64,000 bases of DNA, from assembly GCF_001678755.1 (NCBI RefSeq), contig NZ_LZDS01000012.1, positions 186,001 through 250,000 of the forward strand. The letters are read 5' to 3'. Source of the DNA: Acinetobacter gandensis. Lineage in GTDB: Bacteria; Pseudomonadota; Gammaproteobacteria; Pseudomonadales; Moraxellaceae. Shown in pieces: positions 1 through 9,039 of the stretch (the first letter of the stretch is position 1; every line of letters begins with the position of its first letter). Both the position numbers and the translations under genes were made by a program. The notes under the pieces were generated by a model. That model was not told where the DNA came from. It saw only the letters and a program-made list of their open reading frames with translations, and did no database searches.

Positions 1-699
1 CGAGTGTTGATGGTGGCATGGATGAACCGTGAAGCTTTAGCGCTAACTGCTGAGAAAAACCAAGCGGTGTATTTCTCACGTTCACGCAATAAGTTATGGC
101 ACAAAGGCGAAGAGTCTGGTCATTTTCAAACTGTACATGAAATCCGCTTAGACTGTGATGCGGATGTGATCATTCTACAAATTGAGCAGCATGGTGGTAT
201 CGCCTGTCATACCGGTCGTGAATCTTGCTTTTACCGCAAATTGACACCAAATGGTTGGGAAATTGTGGATGCACAAATTAAAGACCCAAGCCAAATTTAT
301 GGTGAGAAATCAACAAATCCACATACGCTTGCTATGAATGCCTCAAATGCGACTTCAGAGCAAGTAGATGTTCTGTCATACCTAGGTCAGATGATGGCGG
401 AGCGTAAAAAAGCGGATCCAGATTCATCTTATGTGGCGAAGTTGTACCATAAAGGCCTAAACAAGATTTTAGAAAAAGTCGGCGAAGAAAGTGTTGAAAC
501 CATTATTTCTGCCAAAGACTTTAAAAATGAAGCCAACGAAGATCATAAAAATGATTTGATCTATGAAGTGGCTGATTTATGGTTCCATACCATTGTGATG
601 TTAGGTTACTTCGACCTCGACCCTCAATTGGTGTTAAATGAATTGGCACGCCGTCAAGGTTTATCAGGTTTGGTTGAAAAAGCCAACCGTAGTCACTAA
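1..699 (+). CDS. hisIE: Bifunctional phosphoribosyl-AMP cyclohydrolase / phosphoribosyl-ATP pyrophosphatase (5' end cut by window)
   Basis: This enzyme carries out steps 2 and 3 of histidine biosynthesis in the cytoplasm. The frame is open to base 1, so the N-terminus lies outside the window. The visible part opens in the HisI domain: the DCDAD segment, then [13 protein letters not shown] with the two further cysteines expected to bind zinc. The HisE domain follows from about visible residue 120 (LGQMMAERK, then [11 protein letters not shown], typical of the MazG-like pyrophosphatase fold). The fused HisI-HisE arrangement is known in Acinetobacter and enterobacteria. It ends three bases before the helicase start, so the two may be co-transcribed. 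Confidence 0.95.
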   Translation, partial: RVLMVAWMNREALALTAEKNQAVYFSRSRNKLWHKGEESGHFQTVHEIRLDCDADVIILQIEQHGGIACHTGRESCFYRKLTPNGWEIVDAQIKDPSQIYGEKSTNPHTLAMNASNATSEQVDVLSYLGQMMAERKKADPDSSYVAKLYHKGLNKILEKVGEESVETIISAKDFKNEANEDHKNDLIYEVADLWFHTIVMLGYFDLDPQLVLNELARRQGLSGLVEKANRSH

Positions 700-702
700 G
701 TC

Positions 703-2211
703 TTGCCTGTGTCAGATATTAAGAAACCGACCGCCACCTATGAGCAAGCAACTGCCATAGATAACGCACGCTTGGGCAAATCTTTTAAAGTGATTGCCTA
801 TGCTGGCACAGGTAAAACCACCACACTGCAAATGATCAGTGATGCCATGCCGCAGCGGCGTGGTATGTACTTGGCATTCAATAAAGCCATTGCGACTGAG
901 GCACAAAACCGTTTTCACAACCATGTTGACTGTCGTACGTTCCACTCTTTGGCCTATCGCAGTGTTCCACGTGGAGTGACGGATAAACTACGCTTACCCC
1001 GTTTAAGCCCAAGTTTTATTGCCAAAGAATATCGTCTTAGCCCAATTACCTTACGTCGCATGATGGGTGGACGCTATGAAAAATATGTGTTGATGCCGTC
1101 ACGCCTTGCTAGTTTGGTGGCTAATGCTGTGAGTTATTTCTGCTCCACCAGTTCACAGTACCCAGCTCCACGCCATTTACAAGCGCCGAGTTGGTTACAT
1201 CCAGATGATATTACTGAATTACAAAAGCATTTATATCCAGCTGTAGAACGACGTTGGCTCGAATCCATCGATCCAAATCATGCTGCGGGGATTGGTCATG
1301 ACATTTACCTAAAATTATGGGCTTTGTCTGAACCGAATATTCCTGCCGATTATGTCTTGTTTGATGAAGCACAAGACGCTGATCCATTAATGCTGGGAAT
1401 TTTACTTAAACAACGTAATACCCAAGTTATTTATGTCGGTGACGCACACCAACAAATTTATGCATGGCGTGGCGCTGTCAACGCGATGCAGCAATTACCC
1501 TTACCCGAGTCTCGTCTAACAACATCATTTCGTTTTGGTGAAGAAATTGCTTTTAACGCCAATGCCTTACTAGGCGCACTCAATGAGACAGTGCCTTTAC
1601 TTGGCAATCCACATGTCAATTCCAAAGTGGTCAACAAGCCCCACACCAAAATGCGGGATGCTATTTTATGTCGCACCAATGCACGTGCCATGGAATTACT
1701 CTTAGCAGGATTAGTCAAAGGCGAGAAAGTAAGTCTACAAGCCGATCATGCACGATTAAATCGTTTTGTTGATGCAGCCGCGATGCTGAAACAAGGCAAG
1801 CGTGTGGTCGATGTACCTGAATTGGCATGGTTTAACTCATGGCATGATGTACATGAATACTGCGAAACCAATGATGGTAGTGACATTAAGCCCTTGGTGA
1901 AATTGGTCGACGATCACGGTACAGATCCGCTCAAAAAAGCATTAGCGAAAATTACCCCAATTGATCAAGCTGATTACATCATTTCGACTGCACATAAAGC
2001 CAAAGGTTTGGAATGGGATCGTGTGCATATTGAAGATGACTACCAATTTAAGCTAAATGAAAAAGACTATAAAATTAGTGACGAAGAGTTACGATTACTT
2101 TACGTTGCCTGCACACGTGCTAAAGTAAGCTTAAATATCCATCATATTTATGATTTGGTGCAGCATTTAAAACGACAAATGCCCAAGTCCTTAGCTCAAG
2201 CCGTCAGCTGA
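703..2211 (+). CDS. UvrD/Rep-type superfamily 1 DNA helicase, FBH1-like
   Basis: This is a 502-residue SF1A helicase with all expected motifs. The Walker A motif is AGTGKTTT at about residues 34-41, motif II is FDEAQDAD, motif III is VGDAHQQIYAWRGA, motif V is STAHKAKGLEWDRV and motif VI is LLYVACTRAK. The style of motifs Ia-III and V resembles the FBH1 branch rather than UvrD or Rep, which are longer (about 670-720 residues). A likely role is 3'-5' translocation on ssDNA in repair or recombination control; that is inference. The start is TTG at 703, with a GTG at 709 as alternative; neither has a strong ribosome site, which suggests coupling to hisIE. A second ATPase gene follows 49 bases later on the same strand. 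Confidence 0.85.
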   Translation: MPVSDIKKPTATYEQATAIDNARLGKSFKVIAYAGTGKTTTLQMISDAMPQRRGMYLAFNKAIATEAQNRFHNHVDCRTFHSLAYRSVPRGVTDKLRLPRLSPSFIAKEYRLSPITLRRMMGGRYEKYVLMPSRLASLVANAVSYFCSTSSQYPAPRHLQAPSWLHPDDITELQKHLYPAVERRWLESIDPNHAAGIGHDIYLKLWALSEPNIPADYVLFDEAQDADPLMLGILLKQRNTQVIYVGDAHQQIYAWRGAVNAMQQLPLPESRLTTSFRFGEEIAFNANALLGALNETVPLLGNPHVNSKVVNKPHTKMRDAILCRTNARAMELLLAGLVKGEKVSLQADHARLNRFVDAAAMLKQGKRVVDVPELAWFNSWHDVHEYCETNDGSDIKPLVKLVDDHGTDPLKKALAKITPIDQADYIISTAHKAKGLEWDRVHIEDDYQFKLNEKDYKISDEELRLLYVACTRAKVSLNIHHIYDLVQHLKRQMPKSLAQAVS

Positions 2212-2260
2212 TATGATGTATAAAAAGGTGAATAAACAATAAGTCAGTAAAAGGTGCATT

Positions 2261-3673
2261 ATGAAAATAGATTCAATCCAACTTAAGCACACCCTACATT
2301 TTACTGACATCAAACTTAATTTTAATTATCACGATCTCCCTATTACTTTAATTTTGGGTGATCAAGGCTCAGGGAAAACCTCTCTATTACGTTTTAGCTA
2401 TCAAGCGCTCACATGGTTTGCTGCGCGCTATAAAGACTTACGTACCGCAGGCGTAGTCATGCTCGATCAAGATATAATGTTGGCGCGCTTACAATCTAAA
2501 CTCGATATTCAGGTTCACTTTCCCGAAGAAATTGGCTCTTTTCAACCCTCAAGTGACCAACGAGAAATCGACCCACAAGCCTGTTCATGGCAATTGTATA
2601 AAACCTTAAATAGCCAAGCGGTTGGCATCAGTAAAGTCGAAACACAGCAACTCGAAAGTATGGTGAGTTTATATCAAAAGGCATTAAAGGCAGACCCTTT
2701 GCTTGGACTGCCATTAATTGCCTACTATCCTGCTGAGCGATTTGTAAATGACGTCAATATTCTCAATAAAAATAACCCAGCCATTTTTCAAGCTGCACAT
2801 GCTTATGAGATATCTGCGATTCCGTTTACCACCTTTATTCGCTTTTTTGAGTGGTTTCGTGAAATTTCTGATATTGAAAATGCACAAAGTGCACAACTCA
2901 TTCAAGACCTTCTCAATCATAAAAGTGCCGTACAAGAACAAAGCAATGAAACCACTGGTTTCTTTAGCCAAAAGCTCATGCAAGCGCAAGCTGACTTGCA
3001 CGCCCCTGCTTTACGTTCACTGAAACAAGCCCTGCAAATAGTATTGCCCGAAATCAGTAATATTTATCTGCAATATCATCCCAAATTGCAGATGATGGTG
3101 ACTTATCAAGGTAAAGAAATGTTGTTCCAACAACTTTCAAATAGCATTCGTAACCTAGTCGCATTAGTTGGTGATATCGTCCGCCGTATATGTTTGCTCA
3201 ATCCACACAGTCTATATCCTTGCCAAGAAGGTGACGGTATTTTATTGATTGATGCGATTGATCATCAGCTCGATCAAAATATGGCGCAAAGTATTCTGAC
3301 ACGATTGAATGAGGCTTTCCCGCGCTTACAAATCATTGCCACTGGTAATCGACCTGAATTATTGGAACAAGCTTCTCGCTTTCAATGTCTGCATTTGGTC
3401 AATAAAAAACTCAATCGCATTGAACCTGAGAAAATGCAGGAAACCTATGAGCAAATTTATCAACAATTAAAGCTCGACCAAGTGGATCACATTGAAGCCA
3501 AAGAAAATGATGACAAAGCTGCGAGTGTCGAATTAAAAGAACCGCAACATTCAACTGAAAATCTGCAAAATATACTGCAACAAATTCAAACTCAATTATC
3601 TGAATCTCAGCAACAAGAACTCATTCGATTATTAACGCAAGCTGGGGACCAAACCACTCCCCAAACGCTCTGA
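2261..3673 (+). CDS. AAA/ABC-type ATP-binding protein (COG3950-like) with degenerate catalytic motifs
   Basis: This 470-residue protein starts at an ATG with a good ribosome site (AAAGGTG, 5 bases away). The Walker A motif GDQGSGKT is intact at residues 33-40. The later ATPase motifs are altered. The ABC signature position reads LSNSIRNL where the family usually has LSDGxRNL. The Walker B segment reads ILLIDAID, so the catalytic Glu after Asp331 is Ala332. The switch region reads ATGNRP where a His is usual. ATP binding may therefore persist with weak hydrolysis (inference). The last 80 residues are charged and Gln-rich, perhaps a helix or coiled coil. No TOPRIM or nuclease domain is visible, so it is not a clear OLD or GajA protein. 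Function unknown. Confidence 0.7.
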   Translation: MKIDSIQLKHTLHFTDIKLNFNYHDLPITLILGDQGSGKTSLLRFSYQALTWFAARYKDLRTAGVVMLDQDIMLARLQSKLDIQVHFPEEIGSFQPSSDQREIDPQACSWQLYKTLNSQAVGISKVETQQLESMVSLYQKALKADPLLGLPLIAYYPAERFVNDVNILNKNNPAIFQAAHAYEISAIPFTTFIRFFEWFREISDIENAQSAQLIQDLLNHKSAVQEQSNETTGFFSQKLMQAQADLHAPALRSLKQALQIVLPEISNIYLQYHPKLQMMVTYQGKEMLFQQLSNSIRNLVALVGDIVRRICLLNPHSLYPCQEGDGILLIDAIDHQLDQNMAQSILTRLNEAFPRLQIIATGNRPELLEQASRFQCLHLVNKKLNRIEPEKMQETYEQIYQQLKLDQVDHIEAKENDDKAASVELKEPQHSTENLQNILQQIQTQLSESQQQELIRLLTQAGDQTTPQTL

Positions 3674-4016
3674 TCAATAACACAATGACATTATTTCAAC
3701 CCCAACAAAACAGTTAAACTAATTGCCGCCTAAATAAACAATATGTCCAAGGCTAAGCCCCAGACATTTTTCGTAGGCGTATAATCGTCATGTGCATCAT
3801 AAAAAGATTGATGTTGTTTTACGCATGTAATATGATCGGTTTTATTTGCAAATTTCATAGTAACATCGGAATTTGCTATCGTTTCACAAGCTGCGCAACA
3901 CAGCTTGCTTTTAATTTTTTTGACACACATGGCTTTCAAGATTGAATTTTTGGACTGCTCCTTGCTGTCCTGTAATCCTTGAAAGATGAGATTCACCTAG
4001 GTTTCACAACCTAATC
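3674..4016. other. Intergenic leader between the ATPase gene and the mrp operon
   Basis: This 343-base stretch has no convincing gene. It should hold the mrp promoter: a perfect TATAAT is present at about 3780-3785, but no good -35 hexamer stands 16-18 bases upstream. A hairpin followed by a T-rich run (3887-3920, listed separately) lies between that site and mrpA. A GTG-started 88-codon frame on the minus strand (3730-3996) has no ribosome site or recognisable domain. Confidence 0.5.
3887..3920 (+). terminator. Candidate terminator or attenuator in the mrp leader
   Basis: CAAGCTG (3887-3893) and CAGCTTG (3901-3907) form a perfect 7-bp stem with a 7-base loop. A T-rich run interrupted by two A residues follows (3908-3920). 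It sits about 100 bases before mrpA and more than 200 bases after the ATPase gene. It could end upstream readthrough or act as an attenuator for mrp; the sequence alone does not decide. Confidence 0.4.
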
Positions 4017-6863
4017 ATGACAATGGATACGAGTGTGCTACCGATTATTATATTGTTACCGTTAATACTGGGCACAACACTTGTCTCGTGGTTGAAGCAA
4101 TTCTCTCGCGGGGTAGTCGCTTTCGGGGCGATTGGCGTTAGCCTCAGCAGTCTCATTTTACTTCTGACCCAAGCCAAAGACGTATTTAATGGGCAAACGA
4201 TCATTCAAACTTGGCCATGGTTAAGCCAAGCTGGGATTGATTTTAGCTTTCGACTCGATGCTTTAGGTTTACTATTTTCACTGTTGATTACTAGCATCGG
4301 CACGCTGATTTTTATTTATGCCTACTATTATTTAAGCCCGAAAAACTCACTCAGTAAACTTTATGTTTTGCTCATGCTGTTTATGGCAGCCATGCTCGGC
4401 ATTTCATTGTCTAATAATTTAATTTTATTACTTATTTTCTGGGAACTGACCAGTATTTCATCCTTCCTATTGGTGGGGTATTGGAGCAACTACGAAGCCG
4501 CACAGCGCGGCTCGCGAATGGCATTAACCATCACAGGTATGGGCGGCTTATGTATGTTGGGTGGCTTTGTGCTTTTGGCACAAATCACAGGCACTTATCA
4601 AATCGACCAAATCTTAACGATGGGCGCTGAAATCCAACAACATGCTTTATTTGTACCGACCTTATTGCTGATTTTAATGGGTGCATTCACCAAAAGTGCG
4701 CAGTTCCCATTCCATTTTTGGCTACCGAATGCCATGGCTGCACCAACGCCAGTATCTGCCTATTTACACTCTGCAACGATGGTCAAAGCCGGTATCTTTT
4801 TATTAGCGCGATTGCTCCCTATTTTTGCAGGTGCAGCGCTTTACCACAACATCGTCACCTTTATTGGTTTATTTACGCTGTGTATGGCGGCCTTCTTTGC
4901 TATTTTTAAAGAAGATTTAAAAGGCTTACTCGCTTATTCAACGATTAGTCATTTAGGTTTAATTGTTTGCTTGCTCGGTATTGGATCACCGCTAGCCGTT
5001 GCTGCCGCGATATTCCACATCATTAACCATGCAACGTTTAAAGCTGCCTTGTTTATGATTGCAGGGATCATTGACCATGAGTCAGGCACACGCGATTTAC
5101 GTAAGCTTTCAGGCTTATGGCAACTGCTCCCGTTTACAGCAACCTTAACCATGATTACCGCTGCATCAATGGCAGGTGTCCCGCTCACCAACGGCTTTCT
5201 TTCTAAAGAAATGTTCTTTACGGAACTTTTGGCCAATCTTTCTGGCCCAGTAATGGTCATTTCTGCCATCGTTGCGACATTTGCCGGTATTTTTGCGGTG
5301 GCATATTCGGTACGCCTTGTCCATGGCGTATTTTTCGATGGTCCACTAGGTAAAGAAGTTCCAAATAAAGATGCTCATGAGCCACCTTTTGGCATGCGTG
5401 CACCTGCAACGCTGCTCGCAATACTATGCATTTTAGTTGGTTTAGCCCCTGCCCTATTACTTGAAAATATCGTCAATAGTAGTACCCGTTCAAGCATTCA
5501 AAATGCTGCCTTTGAAGGTACACATTTAGCGATTTGGCATGGCTTTAATACTCCTTTATTGATGAGCGCAATTGCCCTTATTGGTGGATTGATTTTCTAT
5601 TTCTCACTCGCAAAAAATGGCAAATTACGCAAAATTGATTTAGACCCTACGCTTGGAAAGCTCCAAGGCAAAGTCTTATTCGAGCTGTTCCTTAAGCACT
5701 TATTGCTGACCTCACGTAAATTCCGTCGCTTTACGGAAAATGGCAAATTACAAAGCTATTTATTGTGGATCGTGATTTTTACTGTCGCATTAGTCACAGT
5801 GCCATTTTGGATGCAAGGCATCGGCACAGGAACACGTGAACAAACCCATGCCTCTGCTATAGCAATCGTACTCTGGTTATTACTCTTCTCTGCATGCTGG
5901 ATGATGTTGTGGTTCCACCATGAACGCATTAAAGCCGTACTGATTAGTGGTGCGGTTGGCCTTGTCGTGACCATGGTCTTTATTTGTTTCTCTGCGCCTG
6001 ATTTGGCTTTGACACAAATTACCGTTGATGTGGTCACCACTGTGTTGTTGTTGATGAGTTTGTCTTTATTACCACAACTCACCCCGTATGAGTCGAGTGT
6101 CTCTCGTCGTTGGCGAGATGCCATCATTGCAATCATTGCTGGTTTAGGGATTGCATGGATTTCATGGTTAATTATGACCCGTGACCACAATTCAATTTCG
6201 TGGTTCTTCATGCAACAATCGATTCCACTGGGTGGTGGTACCAACGTAGTTAACGTTATTTTGGTCGATTTCCGTGGCTTCGATACCTTCGGAGAAATTA
6301 CCGTACTTGGCATCGCTGCAATTGGAACATTGTGCATGATGGATGGGATGCGTGCCCATGGCACAACGATTACTCAAGGTTTAACTTTCCGATTTAATCC
6401 TTCGCCACTGATGTTTCGTATCACCTCATCATGGATTTTACCTCTGGCTTTGGTGGTAAGTTTATATATTTTCCTACGCGGCCATAACTTACCCGGCGGG
6501 GGTTTTATTGCTGGCTTAATCACCTCATTGGCATTGGTCATTCAATATATCGCGCTCGGTCAAGACCGTGCAGAGCAGCTGATTGGTGCCAAGTCTGGTC
6601 GCTTATATGAAGTTTGGATTGGCATTGGCCTAACAGTTGCGGGACTAACAGGGATCGCCGCATGGCTATGGGGACGTCCATTCCTGACCAGTGCACATAT
6701 CTATGTCTCACCGCCTATTTTGGGTGAAATGCATTTAGCATCTGCCGCACTATTCGATACAGGTGTTTACATTACAGTGGTCGGTGCGACCATGTTAATG
6801 ATCTCAGTATTAGGCGACTCGCGTCACTCGAGCATGTCTGGTCCAGTACCAAGAGGGGAATAA
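4017..6863 (+). CDS. mrpA: Mrp-type Na+/H+ antiporter, fused subunits A and B
   Basis: This 948-residue polytopic inner-membrane protein is the largest subunit of the Mrp (Mnh/Sha) antiporter, which exports Na+ (and often other cations) in exchange for protons. The first ~500 residues are a NuoL/ND5-like proton-channel domain with the conserved QFPFHFWLPNAMAAPTPVSA stretch. The C-terminal third carries the MrpA tail and an MrpB/MnhB domain (LPGGGFIAGL region). No separate mrpB exists, so this is the A-B fusion form known in many Proteobacteria. The start is ATG 4017 or ATG 4023; no strong ribosome site separates them. It leads a six-gene operon with mrpC one base downstream. Confidence 0.93.
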   Translation: MTMDTSVLPIIILLPLILGTTLVSWLKQFSRGVVAFGAIGVSLSSLILLLTQAKDVFNGQTIIQTWPWLSQAGIDFSFRLDALGLLFSLLITSIGTLIFIYAYYYLSPKNSLSKLYVLLMLFMAAMLGISLSNNLILLLIFWELTSISSFLLVGYWSNYEAAQRGSRMALTITGMGGLCMLGGFVLLAQITGTYQIDQILTMGAEIQQHALFVPTLLLILMGAFTKSAQFPFHFWLPNAMAAPTPVSAYLHSATMVKAGIFLLARLLPIFAGAALYHNIVTFIGLFTLCMAAFFAIFKEDLKGLLAYSTISHLGLIVCLLGIGSPLAVAAAIFHIINHATFKAALFMIAGIIDHESGTRDLRKLSGLWQLLPFTATLTMITAASMAGVPLTNGFLSKEMFFTELLANLSGPVMVISAIVATFAGIFAVAYSVRLVHGVFFDGPLGKEVPNKDAHEPPFGMRAPATLLAILCILVGLAPALLLENIVNSSTRSSIQNAAFEGTHLAIWHGFNTPLLMSAIALIGGLIFYFSLAKNGKLRKIDLDPTLGKLQGKVLFELFLKHLLLTSRKFRRFTENGKLQSYLLWIVIFTVALVTVPFWMQGIGTGTREQTHASAIAIVLWLLLFSACWMMLWFHHERIKAVLISGAVGLVVTMVFICFSAPDLALTQITVDVVTTVLLLMSLSLLPQLTPYESSVSRRWRDAIIAIIAGLGIAWISWLIMTRDHNSISWFFMQQSIPLGGGTNVVNVILVDFRGFDTFGEITVLGIAAIGTLCMMDGMRAHGTTITQGLTFRFNPSPLMFRITSSWILPLALVVSLYIFLRGHNLPGGGFIAGLITSLALVIQYIALGQDRAEQLIGAKSGRLYEVWIGIGLTVAGLTGIAAWLWGRPFLTSAHIYVSPPILGEMHLASAALFDTGVYITVVGATMLMISVLGDSRHSSMSGPVPRGE

Positions 6864-6864
6864 A

Positions 6865-7230
6865 ATGATTAGTTTAGAATTTTTACTTGCCTCTGCCATT
6901 GGGCTTTTAACTGCAACAGGCGTATATCTTATTCTTCGTGCACGTACATTTCCGGTGGTGCTCGGACTTGCCATGATTGGCTATGCTGTAAATTTGTTCT
7001 TATTTGTGATGGGACGAATTACAGTAAATGCACCAGCCGTTTTGACCGAAACAACCAAAGCGACCGACCCTTTACCACAAGCATTGGTATTAACCGCAAT
7101 CGTAATTGGTTTTGCCACTACCGCTTTTATTGTACAGCTTGCATTACGCAGTCGTTATGAAACTGGAACAGACCACGTTGACTCAAAAGAAGAAATACCG
7201 CAGATTGACCCACGGGAGGATGAGCCTTAA
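6865..7230 (+). CDS. mrpC: Mrp antiporter subunit C (NuoK-like)
   Basis: This 121-residue protein has three hydrophobic segments and resembles NuoK. The conserved stretch VVLGLAMIGYAVNLFLFVMG and the later DPLPQALVLTAIVIGFA are typical of MrpC/MnhC. It is part of the membrane arm of the antiporter. The acidic tail (DSKEEIPQIDPREDEP) is cytoplasmic or disordered. An AGAGGGGAA ribosome site overlaps the end of mrpA, and the last base of the stop codon is the first base of the mrpD start, so translation is probably coupled on both sides. Confidence 0.95.
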   Translation: MISLEFLLASAIGLLTATGVYLILRARTFPVVLGLAMIGYAVNLFLFVMGRITVNAPAVLTETTKATDPLPQALVLTAIVIGFATTAFIVQLALRSRYETGTDHVDSKEEIPQIDPREDEP

Positions 7231-9038
7231 TGACTAATCTCATCCAATTTGGGACTACACATAGCCCCATTTTTAGTATTCTAATTCCTGCATTCACTGC
7301 TTTTATTTTGGTGTTATTGGGCAATCCAGGTTCCGGCTCTTTGGCACACGATTGGCGTCAACCGTGGCGTCGTGGTATTAGCTATGTTTCTGGATTACTC
7401 GGTCTGATCACGGCTATTAGTTATCTCGTTATTGCTGAGTCGGATCAAGTTTTGGTTTATAACCTGAGTGAATGGGCTGCACCATTTGGCATTGTACTGG
7501 TACTAGATCGATTATCGGCATTTATGTTGGTATTAACCTATGCACTGGCTGTACCAGTGATGTGGTTTGCCAGCAAAGAATGGGACGAACGTGGACGTTA
7601 TTTCCATGCAATGTGCCATTTCCTTTTGATGGGTCTCTGCGGTGCATTCTTAACAGGCGATTTATTTAACCTATTTGTATTCTTTGAAATTTTACTGATG
7701 GCTTCCTATGTCCTGTTACTGCACGGACAAGGCAAAGCACGCTTTCAGTTAGGCATTCATTACGTCACTATCAACTTGTTTGCTTCTGCCCTGTTCTTGA
7801 TTGGCCTCGGCATGATTTATGGCAGTGTCGGCAGTTTGAATATGGCTGATGTTGCACGGTTAATGCCACTGCTTGAATCTGATCAACATCGATTGGCCGT
7901 AGCAGGCGCACTGCTGCTATTTATCGTATTCGGGATTAAAGCAGCCATGCTGCCTGTCGGTCTTTGGTTACCAAAAACTTATGCTGTTGCAACAACCCCT
8001 GTAGCCGCGCTGTTTACCATCATGACCAAAGTCGGTATTTACGCCATTATTCGTGTTAACGGTACTGTGTTCGATGATGCTTTAAGCCGTGAAATTTTAC
8101 AGCAATGGTTATTACCAATTGGTTTGATCACATCACTGTATGGTGCTTATGGCGCCATCGGTACAGATCGCTTACGTCGCTTTGTCGGCTTTATGATTTT
8201 GTCTTCAGTCGGTACTATTTTAGTGGCGGTATCACTATTCAATACCGATGCATGGGCTGCCGGTCTATATTATTTAATTCATAGTACCGTGATTGCTGCG
8301 GCATTTTATATTTTATCCGGCTGGATTACCTCGCAACGCGGTGAATTTAAAGATCACTTTAAAATTGCACCACGAATGAAACAACATAATGCAGTTGCAA
8401 TGTGCTATTTCATTATTGCTCTGATGATGGCTGGCTTACCACCATTTAGTGGCTTCCTAGGCAAAGTATTTATCTTGCAAGCAACAGCAAATTCACCGTA
8501 CCAAATCATCATTATTCTGTGTATTTTATTGGTAAGCTTATTAAGCATTATGGCTTTCACACGTGTTGGTTTCGTTTTATTTTGGCGTGCAACCCGTCCC
8601 GAAGAAGATATAAATACTGAGGAATATCAACGCTACCAAGCTTTACCAAATCGTGCACCATTACGTAATGATAAGACCATTTATTTACTCTTGGCTGGTC
8701 TGATTGCCTATATGGTCTTTGCTGCACCGATTTATGACTACACCCTAAAGACCGCACAGCAAATTCAAAACAATGCGTTGTATGAAGATTTGTTATTGAA
8801 AAAAGATGAACAAGGCGAAGTCATTAGTGTTCAACCTTATGATCCTGAAAATTTACCTGAAACCAAGTATGGTGGTGAATCAGCGGATCCAAATGCGCAC
8901 TTAATCCCTGTGTTAATCTCACCAGAAACATTACAAGGTGAACATCTTTCTGAGTACAAACAACTTCAGATTTTGGAACAAGATGCGGAAGAACAACAAC
9001 CTGACGATACTCAACTAAAACCAATGGAGGCACCTTAA
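7230..9038 (+). CDS. mrpD: Mrp antiporter subunit D (NuoN/NuoM-like)
   Basis: This 602-residue protein has about 14 predicted membrane helices and a proton-channel domain like NuoM/NuoN. Family segments visible include LTGDLFNLFVFFEILLMASY, then FGIKAAMLPVGLWLPKTYA and TTPVAALFTIMTKVGIYA, which carry the conserved Glu and Lys residues used in proton transfer. The last ~110 residues form a long hydrophilic Glu/Gln/Pro-rich tail, making it longer than the ~500 residues usual for MrpD. The start overlaps the mrpC stop as TAATG, and mrpE begins one base after its stop. Confidence 0.95.
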   Translation: MTNLIQFGTTHSPIFSILIPAFTAFILVLLGNPGSGSLAHDWRQPWRRGISYVSGLLGLITAISYLVIAESDQVLVYNLSEWAAPFGIVLVLDRLSAFMLVLTYALAVPVMWFASKEWDERGRYFHAMCHFLLMGLCGAFLTGDLFNLFVFFEILLMASYVLLLHGQGKARFQLGIHYVTINLFASALFLIGLGMIYGSVGSLNMADVARLMPLLESDQHRLAVAGALLLFIVFGIKAAMLPVGLWLPKTYAVATTPVAALFTIMTKVGIYAIIRVNGTVFDDALSREILQQWLLPIGLITSLYGAYGAIGTDRLRRFVGFMILSSVGTILVAVSLFNTDAWAAGLYYLIHSTVIAAAFYILSGWITSQRGEFKDHFKIAPRMKQHNAVAMCYFIIALMMAGLPPFSGFLGKVFILQATANSPYQIIIILCILLVSLLSIMAFTRVGFVLFWRATRPEEDINTEEYQRYQALPNRAPLRNDKTIYLLLAGLIAYMVFAAPIYDYTLKTAQQIQNNALYEDLLLKKDEQGEVISVQPYDPENLPETKYGGESADPNAHLIPVLISPETLQGEHLSEYKQLQILEQDAEEQQPDDTQLKPMEAP

Positions 9039-9039
9039 T

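Noticed and set aside
703-3673. A Gabija defence system
   Set aside because: The ATPase gene is on the 3' side, has no visible TOPRIM domain and degenerate ATPase motifs; the helicase resembles FBH1 rather than GajB.
3730-3996. 88-codon minus-strand frame with a GTG start in the mrp leader
   Set aside because: No ribosome site, no recognisable domain, and it covers the likely mrp promoter and hairpin. Cys-rich composition alone is not enough.
5756-6364. 202-codon open frame antisense to mrpA
   Set aside because: It lies wholly opposite a well-conserved membrane protein gene and has a composition expected from the reverse of hydrophobic codons; no ribosome site.
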